From positions 170,711,220 through 170,775,219 of the forward strand of contig NC_071390.1 of assembly GCF_022682495.2 (NCBI RefSeq): a stretch of 64,000 nucleotides of DNA, given 5' to 3'. The translations under genes were made by a program, and so were the position numbers. Shown in pieces: positions 43,191 through 55,100 of this stretch. The DNA is from Desmodus rotundus. Lineage: Eukaryota > Chordata > Mammalia > Chiroptera > Phyllostomidae. The notes under the pieces are model-generated. The model did no database searches. It saw nothing but the letters and a program-made list of their open reading frames with translations, and was not told where the DNA came from. Position 1 is the first letter of the stretch, and each line of letters starts with the position of its first letter.

Positions 43191-45400
43191 CATTTTACCG
43201 GACGACCATTTGGAGGAAAACACAGCAGCTGAGAAAAGTTTGGTTCAAGGAGATGAGGTTACATGAGGAGAGTGAACTGCTACAAATTGGAAGCAAGGAA
43301 GGAGTCCAGAAATACGCTGAAAATTCCAAGCAGTATTTTTGGAATTTTCTAGCTTGCCTGAGACACAGCATATATATGCTATGATGGCAATGATAAAATT
43401 AAAGAAGTAATGTAGAATTAGATTATAATGGGTCTTGAAATGTAGGCAAAAAGGATTTTATGCAGAAGAGAAGTTAATTTCAACTACCTAATCACAACAG
43501 AGTAGCATAGAGTATTTCTACATATCCTATCTCCCAATCTCATTATATGTAATGGTTTCAACAGAATGACTATCAAATATATTTGTTACAGCATATCGTT
43601 TGTATTTAGAACAGCCATTCCTGTTTTTTAAAGAGGTAACCCTGGAGACTTTATCTAAAATAAATCCTGAATCTCTCCTAAGTTCTAGAGATTCCAAATA
43701 ATTAATGTATAAAATCTTAACACTGATTTTCTCAGTATAAGTGCACATCACTGGCCTTCTTAGTGTTGAACCGACAACACATTTATCTGTGTTAAGTGAA
43801 ATTTCCTGTAATTTCTCTAAATGTTTATTCTCCAAGCATTTTGAATATTCACAAAATGTTTATGTCTCTCTAGCTCTTAGCATCCCCACCAAACACATAC
43901 ACACACACACACACACACACAGCTGGCTTGAAATAATGGTTGGTATAATGAACTATATTATTTAGAATGTCCTGAGCATCTAGCATGTTAAATAATCAGG
44001 TTTTGTTTCTTTTCTCTCTTTCCCTTTCATGCTTTTTAACTGCTGAGCATTTTCCGTCTTACAAATACGTCAGTCAGAAGGCGGACCCTTATAGAACGTC
44101 ACTAGAATGAGTGGGGAAGCAGCTTTGGGAAGAATGAGATCAATGTGGGTCAAAACAAAAAACGAGGGAAGTTTTGGGAAAGAGCTGAAACTTGATAGAA
44201 CTTAGGAAAGCACAAAATGTTGTACAAAGTGCCCGTGTAATGCTCAGCTGTACTTTGTAAATGAGAATCTAATTCTTGGTTCAAAGCCGGGCTTTCTCTT
44301 AAGAGATTCTGACAACATTCAATCCTCCTTGCACTCTTGTACCAGGAATAACACAGAAAAGCAGATTTCATCCTGAAGCATCTGAATTTAAACTTAAAAA
44401 AGGATAAACTTTTTTAGATTCAGTATGAACAAAAATAGTGCACTTAAAAAAACTACAACGGCATGTTGACTTCTGGGAAAAAATAGGATTTTACTTTAAC
44501 GGCACGTCTTCCGCACACCCTGTATTTTCAAAGTTCCCTACAGTCCACAGGAGGCCGTACGTCCAGACAAAATGAGAGAAGGAGCCGGTACAAGCTCTAA
44601 CGATCTCTTTAGAAAACTAAAGTGTGACCGAATGCACAGCTGCCCTTGACAGTACATATTATATTCTCCAAATGTTAATAGTTGGCCTCAAGACCTCTTC
44701 TTTTTCGGTAATTGTTTTCATAAAACATCAAGAATAAATTAAGGCATTTGATAACATCTAATCTTTTAGTAATTGATGAAGTGAATTTGAATTTTCATAT
44801 TAATGGCATCATTCTTCTTACTGTCTATATATATAAACTCTTTCACCACACGATAGTAACTGACTAACTAATCATGAAAATATAATAGTAATGTACCTCC
44901 CCCCCACACAGAATTTCCTTGCCTATGATTATGTATTTTAAGCTTGATTCTTAAAACACTGTTAACTACAGTGGTAGTTTAAAAGATGTAAAATATTCAT
45001 AATTATCATTCTAAATATATTAAAGTTCTTAAGGTAAACTAAAAATTGGCAATTTCAAATGTTTTACAGTAGAAAGTTTAGCATGTAGATTAAAATAATA
45101 CTTAAAGGTTATATGTTTATACAAAAAATAAACTGTTCAATTAAGACTTACTTTAAATTTATTTTAGTCTAAAAACCTTTTAAACAGACACACCAGATTT
45201 AAAAGGTAATTTAAATTAATATTTTAGGGAAAAAAAGGGGGTCAAGGTTAAACTGTTTGTCTTCCTTAAAAAGTTTATAATGTCCTTTGTGTCTCTACAT
45301 ACACAGAGAAATCTCAATGAAACTTGGATATTAAAACCTCCCAGGAAACGAACAATAAAAGCTGCTAAGAATTTCACAAGTTTTTCTCCCCTCCTCAGGT
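43190..45400. other. Unique AT-rich stretch
   Basis: About 2.2 kb without a recognised transposon. A minus-strand 102-codon frame (43527-43835) is not recognised. A C run with 'cccccccaca' lies at 44898-44908. Confidence 0.4.
43892..43921. repeat. (CA)n microsatellite
   Basis: About thirteen CA units with one TA interruption near the start. Confidence 0.95.
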
Positions 45401-46030
45401 GTTAATTAAATGATCATTTAACACCGAAATGTAAACAGAGCATTTTCAGCTCCTGACAGCACAGCCTATTAAAACCCCGGGTAATAAAAGTCTGGGTGTT
45501 AACACTCTGAACCAAGTTCCCACAACACTCAAGATGCCTTGCCGTGTCTAAGGTTAAGCATGTAGACACAAAACAAAGCTCGCGCCTCCTCGACTTCCAG
45601 TTCAATTTTCCCATCGCCCAGTGACCTAGGTAACTCTTTGAGCAATAAAGAATAAATTTAATTTCTCCAGCATTTTGTGAGGATTAGGAACAATTGTCAG
45701 CTTGCAATGACTTTTTATCCTTGGAATCTTTTTCCTCCCGAGCATTCCTCCCCGGTCCTAAAAGAGAATTCTGATGGTTTAAGACGCAGAACAAACAGAA
45801 CTTTAAATTAGGCTTTTTTCAATCAATTGGAACTGTTGGAGGGGAAGCAATCAACCTTCCTCTGTGCTGCTCCCAGCTATTCACATACGCCAGGCTTTAA
45901 TCTTTCACTAGTAGAAGAACTTATCGTGACGGGGCAAAGCTATCTTTTCCCATTCTGTTTCCAGACTTATTTCCTTTCTTTAAGTTTTTTTTTTTTTTCC
46001 AACACTGAATCAGGTTGCCGTCCTTAGCTG
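45400..46030. promoter_or_regulatory. Candidate conserved non-coding element
   Basis: Repeat-free sequence of mixed composition with homeodomain-like cores ('gttaattaaatgatcattta' at 45401-45420), 'tttaattaggctt'-like TAAT sites and several E-box-like sites. It includes an imperfect palindrome with 'ggtgtt' and 'aacacc' ends (45399-45426). Conservation cannot be measured here, so this is a candidate only. A 66-codon plus-strand frame at 45827-46027 is unrecognised. Confidence 0.3.
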
Positions 46031-46171
46031 TACACATTCATTTAGGGGGCATTTCAAGAGGCACAGATGTTCTTGTAATAACATTTCACACAGCCACGTC
46101 GTGCCCTACACCATGGGTGTTGCCACCGACAAGACTTTTGACTTTTCTTTGCTGCCTTCTATAGAACTTAG

Positions 46172-46190
46172 GGTTGGTTGGTTGGTTGGT
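46172..46190. repeat. (GGTT)n simple repeat
   Basis: Four to five 'ggtt' units. Confidence 0.9.
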
Positions 46191-46429
46191 TTTTAACTCC
46201 TGCCCGAAGTTTTTTATATCACAATGCGTCAGGTGTTCTCTATAAAAAAACTCAGTGATAGCAATGAGGTTGGTTATGGGTGAGAGGTAATAAAGAGGAC
46301 AGACACCACATTCACCTGACTGCAAAGATTATGTGCTTACAAAAAGAATTAGTTATGTTAATAACAAAACAAAACTACCTCCAGGATCAAACCTATTTCA
46401 TAATCAAATGTTGTTAAATCCAAAGTGTC

Positions 46430-46625
46430 AAAAGGCTTGCAATCTGCACTGCATTTAAACAATGTTTAGTTTAAAATGTACTTAAGTCACAGGTGCCGCT
46501 TATCAAACAAGTCTCCCAGGATCAAATCATATTTGCATATTACAAGCTAAATTGATACATTACCTTATATTGTTTTAAAAACTGAAATTTTAATTAGTGA
46601 AAAATATTCTTTGGCAACGTATGCA
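46430..46625. promoter_or_regulatory. Candidate regulatory element with POU octamer
   Basis: Repeat-free sequence holding a perfect octamer 'atttgcat' (46531-46538), nearby 'caaacaa' forkhead-like sites (46504-46510) and 'atgcatattt' at 46620. Such clusters are common in developmental enhancers, but single motifs of 8 bases also occur by chance about once in this much sequence. Confidence 0.25.
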
Positions 46626-47160
46626 TATTTCTTAACTTTCAGAATAGGATATACTCAGATATCCTAATTCGTCTTTTTCCTTCATTGTGTTATGTGGGAA
46701 CACACTTCATTAACACAACCATCTAAAGATGTGGCTGAACATAAGTACTTTCTGAGTCATAGCCTCTGTTTCTATACCCGTTTCATGTTATGCAGGAATT
46801 TTAAAACTATATGATTCCTCAACTGTGAGAGGGTAAGAGATCTTATGCCTCCTGTGGCCAAATAAGGAGAAATACAATGGTATAAATGCACATTTTATGT
46901 TGATTTATGCTGGTAAAAAAAATGTGGCTATGCTTTCATAGTTGTCATTATACTGAGAATAGATGCAAGAAAGAGACGAAATAGAACCAAGAAATTTTCT
47001 GACTCTGGGCAAGTTGCAAGCACCTCTGTGTGACTACTATTTTTACCCCCTTTTGCAATGAGAGGATGATAATACTACAAATACAACTCCTATCCTACTC
47101 GAAAGTTGACAATGTTTTTTTTTTCAATACAGAGTCGAAATTATGACTTGAAATACCCTC
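46625..47160. other. Unique non-coding stretch
   Basis: Nothing recognised apart from a T run at 47115-47124. Confidence 0.4.
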
Positions 47161-47300
47161 AGGATGTAAATATGATCATTCACATCTTACAGGTAAGGAA
47201 ACTTGACTCCAGAAGTGTCACCTGACTTCCAAAGACCACAGAGCCACGGATATCCGAGCAGGCATTTAAACACCAGCATTTTGCGCCACCTCTCTTATAA
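47160..47300 (-). mobile_element. MIR SINE fragment
   Basis: 'cacatcttacaggtaaggaa', 'acttgactccagaagtgtca', 'ccaaagaccacagagccac' and 'gagcaggcatttaaacacca' give the reversed MIR core. Confidence 0.65.
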
Positions 47301-48365
47301 CACAAATTAATTGATTTCGCTGTCTTAAAACAAAATGTAAACACATTAAAATTAGTCAAATAGAATGCGATGGAAACTTACTCCTAAAATTAATATTTAT
47401 GTACACTTCAGTCACCAAATTATAATCTTGAGATCGCCGTGGCAATTTTATGATTTACAATCAAATTTTAAAATGCCCCCTGCTGATGTGAATGCAATGA
47501 CATCCCTTTGATGTGAAAGCCACATACTTAACTTCATGTTTCAGAAATCACAACCGCTCTCCTAGATGAACTCCCTAGGCTTTCATTTACATATTACAGA
47601 GCCGATGTTCGCAATGCCTGGGGCCCACAAATACCACACGTTATGCCAGTTTTTCTCCCCAGCATCTATCACAGTGTCCTCCAAAGTCAAGTTGGTACGC
47701 CAGCTTGAGTGTTTGCTGGTGGAGAGAGAAGCATTTGCATTGGGAAAGCAGCCACTGAAACAAGTACAGGAGTAGGAAAGACCTCCGCCACTTGAGTTTC
47801 CTGTACCGTGAACTATGCTGTGGATTTCACACTCCGAGCGTCCGTTCTGTGGGTTGACAAGAGCAGAGACCTGCCAGGTCCGCACTTTCTCCAGCAACAA
47901 GTCTTCGACTAGAGATCCCTTTGAAGTAGAAACTATCAACATGAGGCCTGGCCAAAATATCAAAAACAATCTTAATCTCCACTGGATTTATAACTTCTAA
48001 ACCATAGGATTACATGTTGATTTAAAAACAAAATCAAACATAAGTCCTATTCAATGGCTTGCCCCCCGCCTTCTTTTTTTTTTTTCATAGCAAGTAGGGA
48101 TGGCTACTGTCAAGTGTGCACAGACACCCACATATCACATCTCTTGTCTACTTTCTTAAAAACAAACCTTTGGTTATGTGATCTCTTTAAATTAAATCCT
48201 CCTTGTGTATCTCTATTTTTTAAGTGGCAACAACAGACTCACTTGGGCCCAAAAATACTAATTAATAAGTTACCTAATAAATAATACTGGACTTGTTATT
48301 TTAATCACTGACAATTAACGCTTTTCTAACTTTCATCTCTCTTACTGGTTCTTGTTTACAAAGAT
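47300..48365. other. Unique stretch with CTCF-like and octamer motifs
   Basis: No transposon is recognised. 'tgccccctgctga' at 47474-47486 fits a CTCF core on the minus strand except for the last base. A second 'atttgcat' octamer lies at 47733-47740. The minus-strand frame of 128 codons (47583-47969) is not recognised as a protein. Part of this stretch (47560-47900) has the texture of conserved DNA. Confidence 0.35.
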
Positions 48366-48367
48366 AA

Positions 48368-48438
48368 AAGGGAGTGGGTGGAGGCAAAAGAGGGTATGGG
48401 GAGATAAATGGTAATGGGAAAAATACAATTAAAAAAAC
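48368..48438 (+). mobile_element. LINE-1 3' end scrap
   Basis: 'gggagtgggtggaggcaaaa', 'gagggtatggggagataaat', 'ggtaatgggaaaaatacaat' and an A-run match part of the G-rich L1 3' untranslated region also present at 12520. It is very short, probably severely 5'-truncated. Confidence 0.7.
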
Positions 48439-48439
48439 A

Positions 48440-48860
48440 GCCTATCTGTTCCCTTTAGCAACACATCAGCACTAACAACATAAACAGCATCTCCCTGCAC
48501 CACAGGGTCGCACAGACACACCACGTCTGAGGAACTTGTGTCCTCTGCACGTGAAGCTCGGTGACAGAGAGCAGCAGCGGCTATCAAGGCAGCTCACTAG
48601 ATGAGTAATGATGTCGATCTGCCCGGACAACGGTCACCGTAGCAACTGGAACCTGCGATTCCTGCACAATCACTGCTGGATTTATTGTGGCAGGGGCCAA
48701 ACAGGCCAAGAGTACAATGAAGCAGGGGAACTAGGGCACCTGACACCTCTAGGCGCCCACACTTTAATCAGAGCTGGCAGAAATTAACTCGGGGAAATTC
48801 TACGTGGTTTCCACTGTTGTGTTACACACTTACCCTTAAATATAAGACTCTTATGAGACT
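48440..48860. promoter_or_regulatory. Candidate regulatory element with perfect RFX X-box
   Basis: A repeat-free, GC-richer island in AT-rich DNA. 'gtcaccgtagcaac' at 48633-48646 fits the RFX X-box pattern GTNRCC-N2-RGYAAC at every fixed position. Flanking phrases ('ggcagctcactagatgagta', 'ggatttattgtggcaggggc') look retained rather than decayed. RFX proteins bind such sites at ciliary and other genes. No promoter or transcript is visible, so an enhancer is more likely than a promoter. Confidence 0.35.
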
Positions 48861-50795
48861 AAACTGACATCAGAGGACAGCGAGGTTGCTTTTATCTCAG
48901 TATTGTATTGTATTAAATTAGGGAATATTTTTTGCTTAGGTGAAAAATGGAGCATTTTGATTATGCTGTGTCTATCAAAACCCTCCATGTTTAGCAAACC
49001 CGAGGGGACTAAACCTTTAATTAGCCAAGTTATCCTTTAAATTTAATTCGGTCCTCCATTATTCATAATGCCTTCCCAGTGTTACTATTTGCTCATTCAA
49101 GTTACAAACCCTGAACCCGCAGAGGTTTAATTCAATACATCAAACACTTACTGAGAGCCTTCTAAAGGTCAAGCCTTATACTAGACCTTGGGGATATAAA
49201 ACAAAATGTTTTCATAATACATATATACCAGCATTTATATGTATAACCATATAAAAAGTAAACTAAATTAATAAGTACACTAGTGGTTATGTCTGGGTGA
49301 TGAAATAATGAACGTTTTCTACTTCCTCTTTTCTTTTTTCTGAATTGTCTGAGCCTTTTTAATAGCAGTGTGTGCTATTCTTATAACTATTAAAAGACAA
49401 AAGCTAAGATTCCTTCTATTGGACTAGGCAAAAGGGAACTAGAGACTGCTTAACTGTACGTGTGTTATGCTTTGCAAATTGATTTTCACTTTCATAAAAC
49501 AAAAAGTTAAATTTCCCTCTCAAAAAGCCCCAACTATTATTATAAAAAACAATTTTGAAAATCTCAGATCCTACCTGACAGCAAATAAATTGACCTGACC
49601 AATCAGATTGAGCAGTCAAAATCTCTTTGTCTCAGGTAAGTAGTCACTGGGCCATAAAGAGTCCTTACATTTAAAATTACTATTTAAAATGTTCGATAAT
49701 TTTGTGGCTCCAAAGCTCACTGGGGAATAATAAATGCCTCTTGTGAATCAGAAATAAAAAAGGCTTTTATATAAAGAAGTAAAGAAAATAAATCATCAGG
49801 ACCTATATATTTATTTTTGTTAGTTTTGTTTTGTTTTGGTAGATACAAATGAAAAATGAGTTTTTGCTACATGCATTGGATGCCCAAGCTTATATTAGAA
49901 GCCTGGGTAAATATAATAATACTCAAAGAAATAAACTGGAAACCACAAAGCAAATATTTATAACCAAATACGCTCCCGCAGTACTGCCAATGAAATGCCT
50001 CTCTAATGAGCCCAGCTTAGTAGTTGTAAACTCAGGCTGAAAAGTGTGAATCACTCTGGCAAATCACCTTTAAGGTCGCATTTATCAAGAAGCTTTGTAT
50101 ATGCTGCACATATATATAATTGCTACTCACAAATTTCAATCCACCTTAACTGACCATTTCCAAAGCCATTGAAATCTCCCTCAGTTAACCAGCTCTCGAT
50201 TGCTCTGAAAATAATTTTCTCCACGCTTAAAATGATAATAAAAATGTAACCTTGGTTTCAGAGGAGGAGCAAAAGGAACACTGGAGTATCTACATATGCG
50301 AAGAAAACTATGTACTGTCTCTTTTAACCTCCAACCCAGGGCCCTTTAGTTTCCCTCTACTTACACTTTCCATCTGTCAACAAGTGCTTGTAATTTTATT
50401 ACACTGTCCTGTAGTTTATGCAGAGTTGGTATTATTTTACAGAGTTCTGTTAATGGACTGGATAAATGGTAATGCTATTTAAACTAGTCCCCTGCTCCAA
50501 CAAACACAGCTGCAACGGTACTACTATTTCTGAGCAAACATCTTGACCTGAGCATGGAGTGCTCTCCCAACCCATCCAAAGAGAAATTGGAGCAGACAGC
50601 AAAGGAAAAGCATATTTGGCCGCTCACAGCAACCAACCGTGTCAAATCATAGTTCACATACAGTGTGCCCGCTTTTCCTTTCATATTGCATTGAGAGCCC
50701 AGAGGACGGCGTGCGTGCGCCTTCACCTGGCATCTCACGTGCTGCCAAGAGTCAAATGGTGATGATTCACGACAAAGGCACAAAAAGTATCCACA
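48860..50795. other. Mostly unique stretch with scraps of old repeats
   Basis: 49140-49205 ('acttactgagagccttctaa', 'ctagaccttggggatata') resembles the old repeat noted at 3240. 49250-49400 ('gtggttatgtctgggtgatg', then 'tgaattgtctgagcc') resembles an old L1 3' end. The rest is unique. A 120-codon minus-strand frame at 50484-50846 runs into the MITE and is not recognised. Confidence 0.4.
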
Positions 50796-50797
50796 TG

Positions 50798-50915
50798 CAG
50801 GGGTAGGCAAAAGTAGGCTTACAGTTGTGAGTGCATGAAAGTTCATTCTTGTATCATAATTATTTATGAATCATTGCATCTATTATTATTATGAACCTAC
50901 TTTTGCCCACCCCTG
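50798..50915 (+). mobile_element. Mariner-like MITE, 118 bp
   Basis: Left end 'caggggtaggcaaaagtagg'; the right end is its inverted complement ('cctacttttgcccacccctg') with one mismatch in 20. TA follows the right end, while the left side has TG, so a TA target duplication is only half preserved. The inside is AT-rich ('tattattattatg') with no coding capacity. The ends recall short mariner derivatives known from bats. Confidence 0.85.
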
Positions 50916-51945
50916 TAATGTCCAGTACATCAGACGAGCTTTAATCTAAACAAATAAAAGTCGAACATCAGTGTATGAACTACATGTTAAACTAGGAAAT
51001 TTTTTACTAGTGATATATCAGGTAAGATAGTATTAACTAATGGTTAAAGATACAGTAAGTTAAAAAAAGAAATATAGATGTTAATTAGCATTCTGCAACA
51101 ATTTATAAAGAGAAAATAAATTCTGAATGTGTTTATGAATTCTAGATGTGTGTGCCTTTGTTGCTTGTATACGAGGGCCATTCATTCATCCATGCAACAT
51201 ACTTCCCCTACCCCCAAGTAATGTCCCAAGTTATTTGTCAAAAACCCTATATGCTTTGTTCTGTCTCTGTGAAAGAAAGATCCATTTTTAAATGAGCGTT
51301 TTAAAGAACATGTTTGTATGTAAATCTGTGCACATTTTTTTCCACCTGTTAGAACATTTGTTTTGGGTGAGCTACTAGGCACCTGTATCGTCTGAAGAAA
51401 ACGTGAACTTGCGTCCTTCCTCCTGAAATTACACTCACCAGTCAGCTTCACGTCTTTGTTTCTTTATTTATTAAAGATTCTTAATGGTGGCTGTTTAATG
51501 TAACTAGTGGTCACCATTATAAAAAAGTGGACGCATGTAGTTTATCAGTGATCCTCTCGAGACAAAGATCACTGCTAACAATCCAATTCAGATGAGACAA
51601 CGGAGCCTCAACTCGAAAGGAGATTCCTGACGTGAGGATGTCAAAAAAAAAAAAAAAATGGCGCCTCCATGTTTCTAAGTGTGTGGAGTGTGCGTGTCAG
51701 TGTCGGTTGTCACATCCCAACCCACAGCAAACATGGAACCACCACGTTCTCACTTCAGGAACATCGAACCCTCCGAGTCCCGCTTACAACCAGTCCCATC
51801 TAGCGAACAAAACTTCACTGTTCTCATTCCCCAGGGGAAACCTGCCTGCGAGACAGGAACATCACAGCTCTGAACACACTGCCTAGCTCACCTTGCTCCC
51901 AGTTTTGAAAATGCTTTTAAATAACTAGAGAAGGTGGCTTTAACT
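50916..51945. other. Unique stretch
   Basis: No recognised transposon except a possible MIR scrap at 51575-51630 ('cagatgagacaacggagcct'). An unbroken run of 16 A at 51643-51658 has no identifiable retroposon to its left. Overlapping frames of 64 and 84 codons at 51632-51886 are not recognised. Confidence 0.4.
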
Positions 51946-52147
51946 GCGGGGGTGTCCAACCTGGGAGGCACGCGACCCAGGAAGCCTCTGAATGAATGCG
52001 GCCCAACACAACATCGTAGACTTACTTAAAACCTTTTTTTGTTGTTGTTCATCAGTTTTGGTTAGTGTTTATGTATTCAATGTGTGGCCCAAGACAACTT
52101 TCTTCTTCTAATGTGGCCCAGAGATGCCAAAAGGTTGGACACCCCTG
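51946..52147 (+). mobile_element. hAT-like MITE, about 202 bp
   Basis: Left end 'cgggggtgtccaacctgg', right end 'aaaaggttggacacccctg', which is its inverted complement with small differences. Inner phrases 'atgcggcccaacacaacatc', 'gtgtggcccaagacaacttt' and 'aatgtggcccagagatgcc' are typical of a short hAT-type family in mammals. An 8-base target duplication is not clearly preserved. The T-rich 'ttttttgttgttgttc' (52034-52049) is internal. Confidence 0.82.
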
Positions 52148-52149
52148 TT

Positions 52150-55100
52150 AGTTTTAGGGGTTCTATTTCCTTAATTTACTTCTTTAAGATTTGAAGTGTC
52201 CTTCATTCATAGAGCAGCTTAAATTATAAAATTGAAACACATCACAAAAGAAAACCACTTGGTCCACTATGCGACATTGTCAAAAGTGATGGTAACAGAA
52301 TATAGTTGGCTGGTAAAGGACTCGGAACTGGATTATACCACCCGAAATGAAGACACTTAAGAAAATTAATCCAAGTACTTCTAAAAATCAAACATTATTT
52401 CTCACAGATAGTGCTGAAGTTTCTTCAACTCTTCAGCTTAATAATCTTAATGCTAGATGGCAGTCATTCAGTTTAAATTATATTTTCACAGCTTCATTGA
52501 AAATGGACACTCTCCTAGACACTGCGGACTATTTCCACAAGCGCCCTATTAGCAAAGCAGCAGTTTAACAGCACGCATCACAGCCAGCGTGAGGTCATTC
52601 TTCCGAGTCCCCTCAGTCAACCAGAATTACAGCACACAGGAGAACACTACGCAACCCGCTTCCATGGCCCTTCTCAGAAACTAAGTGCAAACATTTAATA
52701 TAAGTATCAATTTATATACATACTATAATCTTCATAATAGATTACATCCTGTTTCTTTGGTAAAACTAGACCCGAGAGAATTATTATTAAAAAGGCAGTT
52801 TCTGGGTTTCTTTATTTGATTTTTTTCTTAATTTACTTAAATTGAGCCAATTAACCAGCAGGGAACACAAAGCAGAGAAATAATGCTACATGACTTGGGC
52901 TTTCCTTAGAGGTACAGGAAGGTCAGACTCTAGAGGACAATCAGGTGTGTTAGCTGGCTACACCTTTACCTACTGGGGAGGTTCCCTCTAGTGAGTAAGG
53001 TATCAGGAGGACCTCACAGAGCCCCTGGCTAGAATGGGGGCAAGGCTGTGGAAGGACAGTCTTCCTACTCGTGGAATCAGTAACAGTACTGAACTAATAG
53101 GCTGAGGAGGCTTGGCTACAAAGTCAAGTTCAGAAGAAGGCAATCTGCTCTCTTTCCCTACAAACTCAAACCTATGGGGCTTCCCACAAAGCCGGGCCGG
53201 GGTGGGGGGGCATGCTGAGCAGTTTATTCTACACAGGCCAACAGTGTTTCCACAACGTCCATGAACATCAGTAATCATTGCTATTTATTTTCCCAACACT
53301 TTGTAGCTTATCGCCCATCTGCACAATCATTCACAGGGCTGAAAACTGAGTTTTAAAAGCTTTCAAAAATGTGTTTTCACTATTATACATTAGGTCAGCG
53401 AACAAGCATTTTGGGGAGGAAAAGCTGATCCTGCCTACACCTCACATCACTCTCCTTCCCAAGAACTTCCATTAACAGTGTTTGACGTACTGACAAGCTT
53501 GCTGTGAAACCCTTACGGTCACTCGCATTGCAGAGTTTGGAATTCTGGCCTTAAAAGGAACATAGAAGAATACACTTACAGCCCCTTTTAAATACCCTTT
53601 AATAATATCTCCAGACTAATAAATATACTCAAGTACAAAAACAATATTTAAGAAGCTGACATTATTAAGAACCCCTGACTTTACAAGAAAACACGGCCCA
53701 CTTCCTCTGAAGAGGAAGCGCAGGGGCCTTTTTCCTCTTCAGAACTTAATCGCAGGAGTTCATGAAGCAGTGAGGTAAATCTCCCCAGCAACACACGGCC
53801 AAAGCAGAATAACACAATCCCAATAACACACACATAATCCAGTAAGTGCTCAGCAAATACAACAACTGGAATCACCGGAAAACCAACCATAAATTTCCAT
53901 TAAAAATAAAGGCGTACTCTTAATCCATTAATTTAGTGATGAATTAATTCCAAGAAAGCACACGGAAACAAATCCAAAATATATTTAGGACAACGCAAGG
54001 TACTACCCAAAGCAACAGTAACTATTTCAGTCTACTCACAGCCTGTAGAGCTTCGAAGTCCCGAGAAACAGCAACTCAGGAAACAGCTGAAGGTGATTTC
54101 TGTTTAGACGCCTTTAGAGGGGAACAAAAGAAAATGAATGAATGAATGAAAAAACAAAGCGTGTGTTACACAGAAAATACCCAGCAATGAGACTGTGACT
54201 TGATAGGTAGTGTCATGCCCCATCCTGTGTTTCAGGAAAGAAAGAAATAACATTCAAGAGAATTCAAGCATTGCAAATCAGAAGTTGGTTACACCTTTTG
54301 TTACATGACTCTTTACGGCAATTTTCCATCCTGCTTACTCAGAGGATGACTGCTGGGGCCCCAACCCACATCCCATGCAACGGCAGTCAACCAGAACACT
54401 CACAATGGAAACGGATTTCTTAACTCAGGTTCCGGTGTCTAGGTAAGGGGAGAGCTCAGCGCGCAGCAGAAATATCACAGGGACTGGCACCTTAAAATAC
54501 TTCGTACGCTGTCCCAAATAACCTCCATTTTCAGCAAAGGCACTGTGGGGAGACGAACACTTCCATTTTGTTGGCTTTTCATCGAGTTGCAGAAAAAACG
54601 TGTGCAGAAGTGTCAGGGTGATAGGCAAAATCAGAAGAAAACTGAAGTTCAAACCTCAGTTTTTGACCCTGAACTGAGTTTGAGGCTGCATTATTACTAA
54701 GTGGTATCCAAAATGCTTAAATTATGTTTTTAAAATATTTAACTGATATTGGAGTGATTTAAATGCTTGAGGAAATAAAATATGATTGCAACTCTAACTC
54801 AATTGAAGCCCCAATGCTACATAAGTAAGTTCTTTTATATTATACATACTTGCTACAGAGTGGGCCAGTTCGGGCCCAGATGGACGGATATCCCAACCCC
54901 ATTCATTTTAGGTGTACAAGTTGTTAACATTTCAGTAAAAAGAAAGGTCTATCGCTCCGGTTTTCCCGAACTCAAACTAAAATGACGGCGAGCTGATGCA
55001 AGGCTCGCACTTAAATGATGTGCAGGCTGCCACACAGCTCTAGAGAAGAGTAAGGTCCAAACCCTAATGCTACACTGAAGACACTGCAGGTATTTCTTAA

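Noticed and set aside
47583..47969. 128-codon minus-strand frame with many cysteines and serines
   Set aside because: No recognisable family. It may overlap conserved non-coding DNA, but the frame itself has no support.
50484..50846. 120-codon minus-strand frame
   Set aside because: It runs into the MITE at 50798, is not recognised, and overlaps an open frame on the other strand.
51643..51658. Run of 16 A suggesting a processed pseudogene or retroposon tail
   Set aside because: No retroposed sequence or target duplication could be found to its left. A simple A run is sufficient.
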